Below, piece by piece: positions 6,401 to 6,635 of a stretch of 6,635 nucleotides of DNA (positions are counted from its first letter, which is position 1; every line of letters begins with the position of its first letter). Made by a program: the position numbers and the translations under genes. The stretch comes from Acidimicrobiia bacterium (lineage in GTDB: Bacteria; Actinomycetota; Acidimicrobiia; IMCC26256; BP-133), in NCBI GenBank assembly GCA_025934385.1, contig JAICYE010000126.1, forward strand, positions 1 through 6,635. The letters are read 5' to 3'. The notes under the pieces were generated by a model. The model made no database searches. It had not been told where the DNA came from and saw nothing but the letters and a program-made list of their open reading frames with translations.

Positions 6401-6635
6401 GGACGGGCGCGGCCGCGACCGGCTCCCGGGAAGCAACAACGTCAGGTCCCCGATGCCCGCCGCCGGGATCCCGAGTGAGTCGACCCCTTCCCGCAGGCGC
6501 CCTGCAGCGGCGGCGAAGGGGTGGCCCGGCCCCCTCCCCGGGGACGGACCGGACCAAGCCGCACCGGGCTCGGCTTGCAGCGACGCGTCCTCCGCCCACA
6601 GCCCCACGGCACCAACATCCCCATCGGCGACGGAC
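3458..6635 (-). CDS. SNF2-family DEAD/DEAH-like helicase, N-terminus beyond the window
   Basis: The frame is open from the right edge to TGA at 3460-3458, giving about 1058 visible residues. This is a large HepA/SNF2-type ATPase of the group with an N-terminal SNF2_N_2 (DUF3670-type) region. Landmarks: RYEVALGAEVVSKAEL and APLVRVRGQWVEL (about 5155-5277), LRPYQQRGLAWL (about 4900-4940), Walker A GLGKT (4838-4852), DEAQ motif II (4502-4513), TGTPVEN motif III (4409-4429), and in the C-terminal RecA domain SLKAGGVGLNLTAA and DQATDRAFRIGQ motif VI (3650-3685). All ATPase motifs are intact, so it should be an active DNA translocase rather than a strand-separating helicase. GTG at 6607 could serve as a start but has no ribosome-binding site, and the in-frame residues before it (SVADGDVGAV) lead naturally into GLWAED, a usual place shortly after the N-terminus; I therefore infer that a short N-terminal piece is missing. 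It is first in a unit with SWIM and perhaps Uma2. Confidence 0.95.
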   Translation of the reverse strand, partial: SVADGDVGAVGLWAEDASLQAEPGAAWSGPSPGRGPGHPFAAAAGRLREGVDSLGIPAAGIGDLTLLLPGSRSRPRPSPTVARLGPARYPKGRPSLRPWVVPALTVDATAVLDLADFGNVVSSPSSGTGVVAGPSLAWFAAVAGLALDLVARGRVLPAVVAGSDGRAEARWLPAPTADDLARLRGLAEALPPSVRAEVPLAGPMGAPEPAAVLDAVMASLVDAAARGPMAGLRLLPPRRGRAPASVPAGEALIEALVAGEAVLVTDDGEAEKLRRGLDDWARSGEPAAGPLRTCFRLVPPDGEEPGGGSEPPGSEPPWRVEFLLQSTADPTLLVPAGEVWRAGPGLRSLRHDSEQPAQHLLADLGRAVRLYPELEVALDVARPSALDVDTTGAQRFLADVAPLLEQAGFGVLVPPWWRSPAGRLGLRLRAQPRPAPDIESSSGLLGLDGLCDYRYEVALGAEVVSKAELADLARCKAPLVRVRGQWVELRPGEAAAALALLRRMEKSPGQMTAAEVLRVGLGLDPAPDAPLPVVDVEAGGWIGALLSPDGDRRLEPVPTPGSFAGELRPYQQRGLAWLRFLDRLGLGACLADDMGLGKTAQFLALLAAERDDQPAAPVSPGRNGRRRVARPRPTLLVCPMSVVGNWQREAARFTPGLSVHVHHGAARETGAAFTRAVRKADLVITTYALVARDRELLGKVRWGRLALDEAQNVKNHSSQAARAVRLLPAGSRVALTGTPVENRLLELWSLMDFLNPGLLGSETAFRRAFALPIERFRDDDAARTLKRLTGPFALRRLKTDKAIITDLPDKIEMRVLTNLTREQASLYQAVVDDMLARLETAERGIERMGIISASMIKLKQVCNHPAQLLGDGSRLPGRSGKLARLDEILEEITAGGERALCFTQFAEMGHLLQGHLAERLERDVPFLHGGVPKRARDEMVARFSDPDGPPVLLLSLKAGGVGLNLTAANHVIHFDRWWNPAVEDQATDRAFRIGQRRDVQVRKFVCVGTLEERIDAMIEEKRDLAARIVGTGEAWLHDLSLTQLCDLVALSDDAVAEA
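5700..5716. repeat. 17-bp palindrome within the SNF2 gene
   Basis: GGCGGCTC (5700-5707) and GAGCCGCC (5709-5716) are perfect inverted copies around a single T. A direct copy of GGCGGCTC lies at 5685-5692. On the coding strand the region encodes a flexible linker with GSEPP repeated twice (GGGSEPPGSEPPW), so the repeat is best explained by low-complexity linker codons. Confidence 0.5.

Noticed and set aside
6605..6607. GTG at 6607 as the true start of the SNF2 gene
   Set aside because: There is no ribosome-binding site, the frame stays open to the window edge, and the preceding residues fit a protein continuing upstream.

Overview
The window is very GC-rich (by eye about 70%) with strong G/C at third codon positions. 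It uses GTG starts and leaderless-style promoters (a TANNNT box just before the start codon), and carries a tRNA-Cys with U73 and no encoded CCA. Together these suggest a chromosomal segment of a high-GC actinobacterium. I cannot place it more precisely, and I see no transposase, integrase, phage gene or CRISPR array.

Left part (1-1591). Two genes are read leftward: a 73-residue acidic protein (589-368), then 19 bp later an exported protein with a signal peptide whose 3' end lies beyond base 1. Diverging from them is a 102-residue protein of unknown function (642-950). A GC-rich hairpin and a TACACT box follow. The box sits at exactly -12 to -7 from a GTG codon that opens a membrane-anchored TlpA/DsbE-type thioredoxin (1013-1591) with a WCTPC active site.

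Middle (1592-1958). A hairpin with a possible -10 box in its loop precedes tRNA-Cys(GCA) at 1634-1705. A gene-free stretch of about 253 bp follows, holding only a short tandem direct repeat and an imperfect hairpin.

Right part (1959-6635). Three genes are read leftward. First is a large SNF2-family helicase/ATPase, whose extreme N-terminus lies past the right edge. Next is a SWIM zinc-finger protein whose ATG is one base after the helicase stop. Last, 52 bp further on, is a Uma2-family PD-(D/E)XK-type nuclease that may also have its own near-leaderless promoter. SNF2 plus SWIM is a known recurrent pair, probably acting together on DNA or nucleoprotein. Adding a nuclease makes a helicase/zinc-finger/nuclease cassette that could act in DNA repair or defence, but that role is inference. 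This cassette is the best candidate for an undescribed system; the rest looks like ordinary chromosome.
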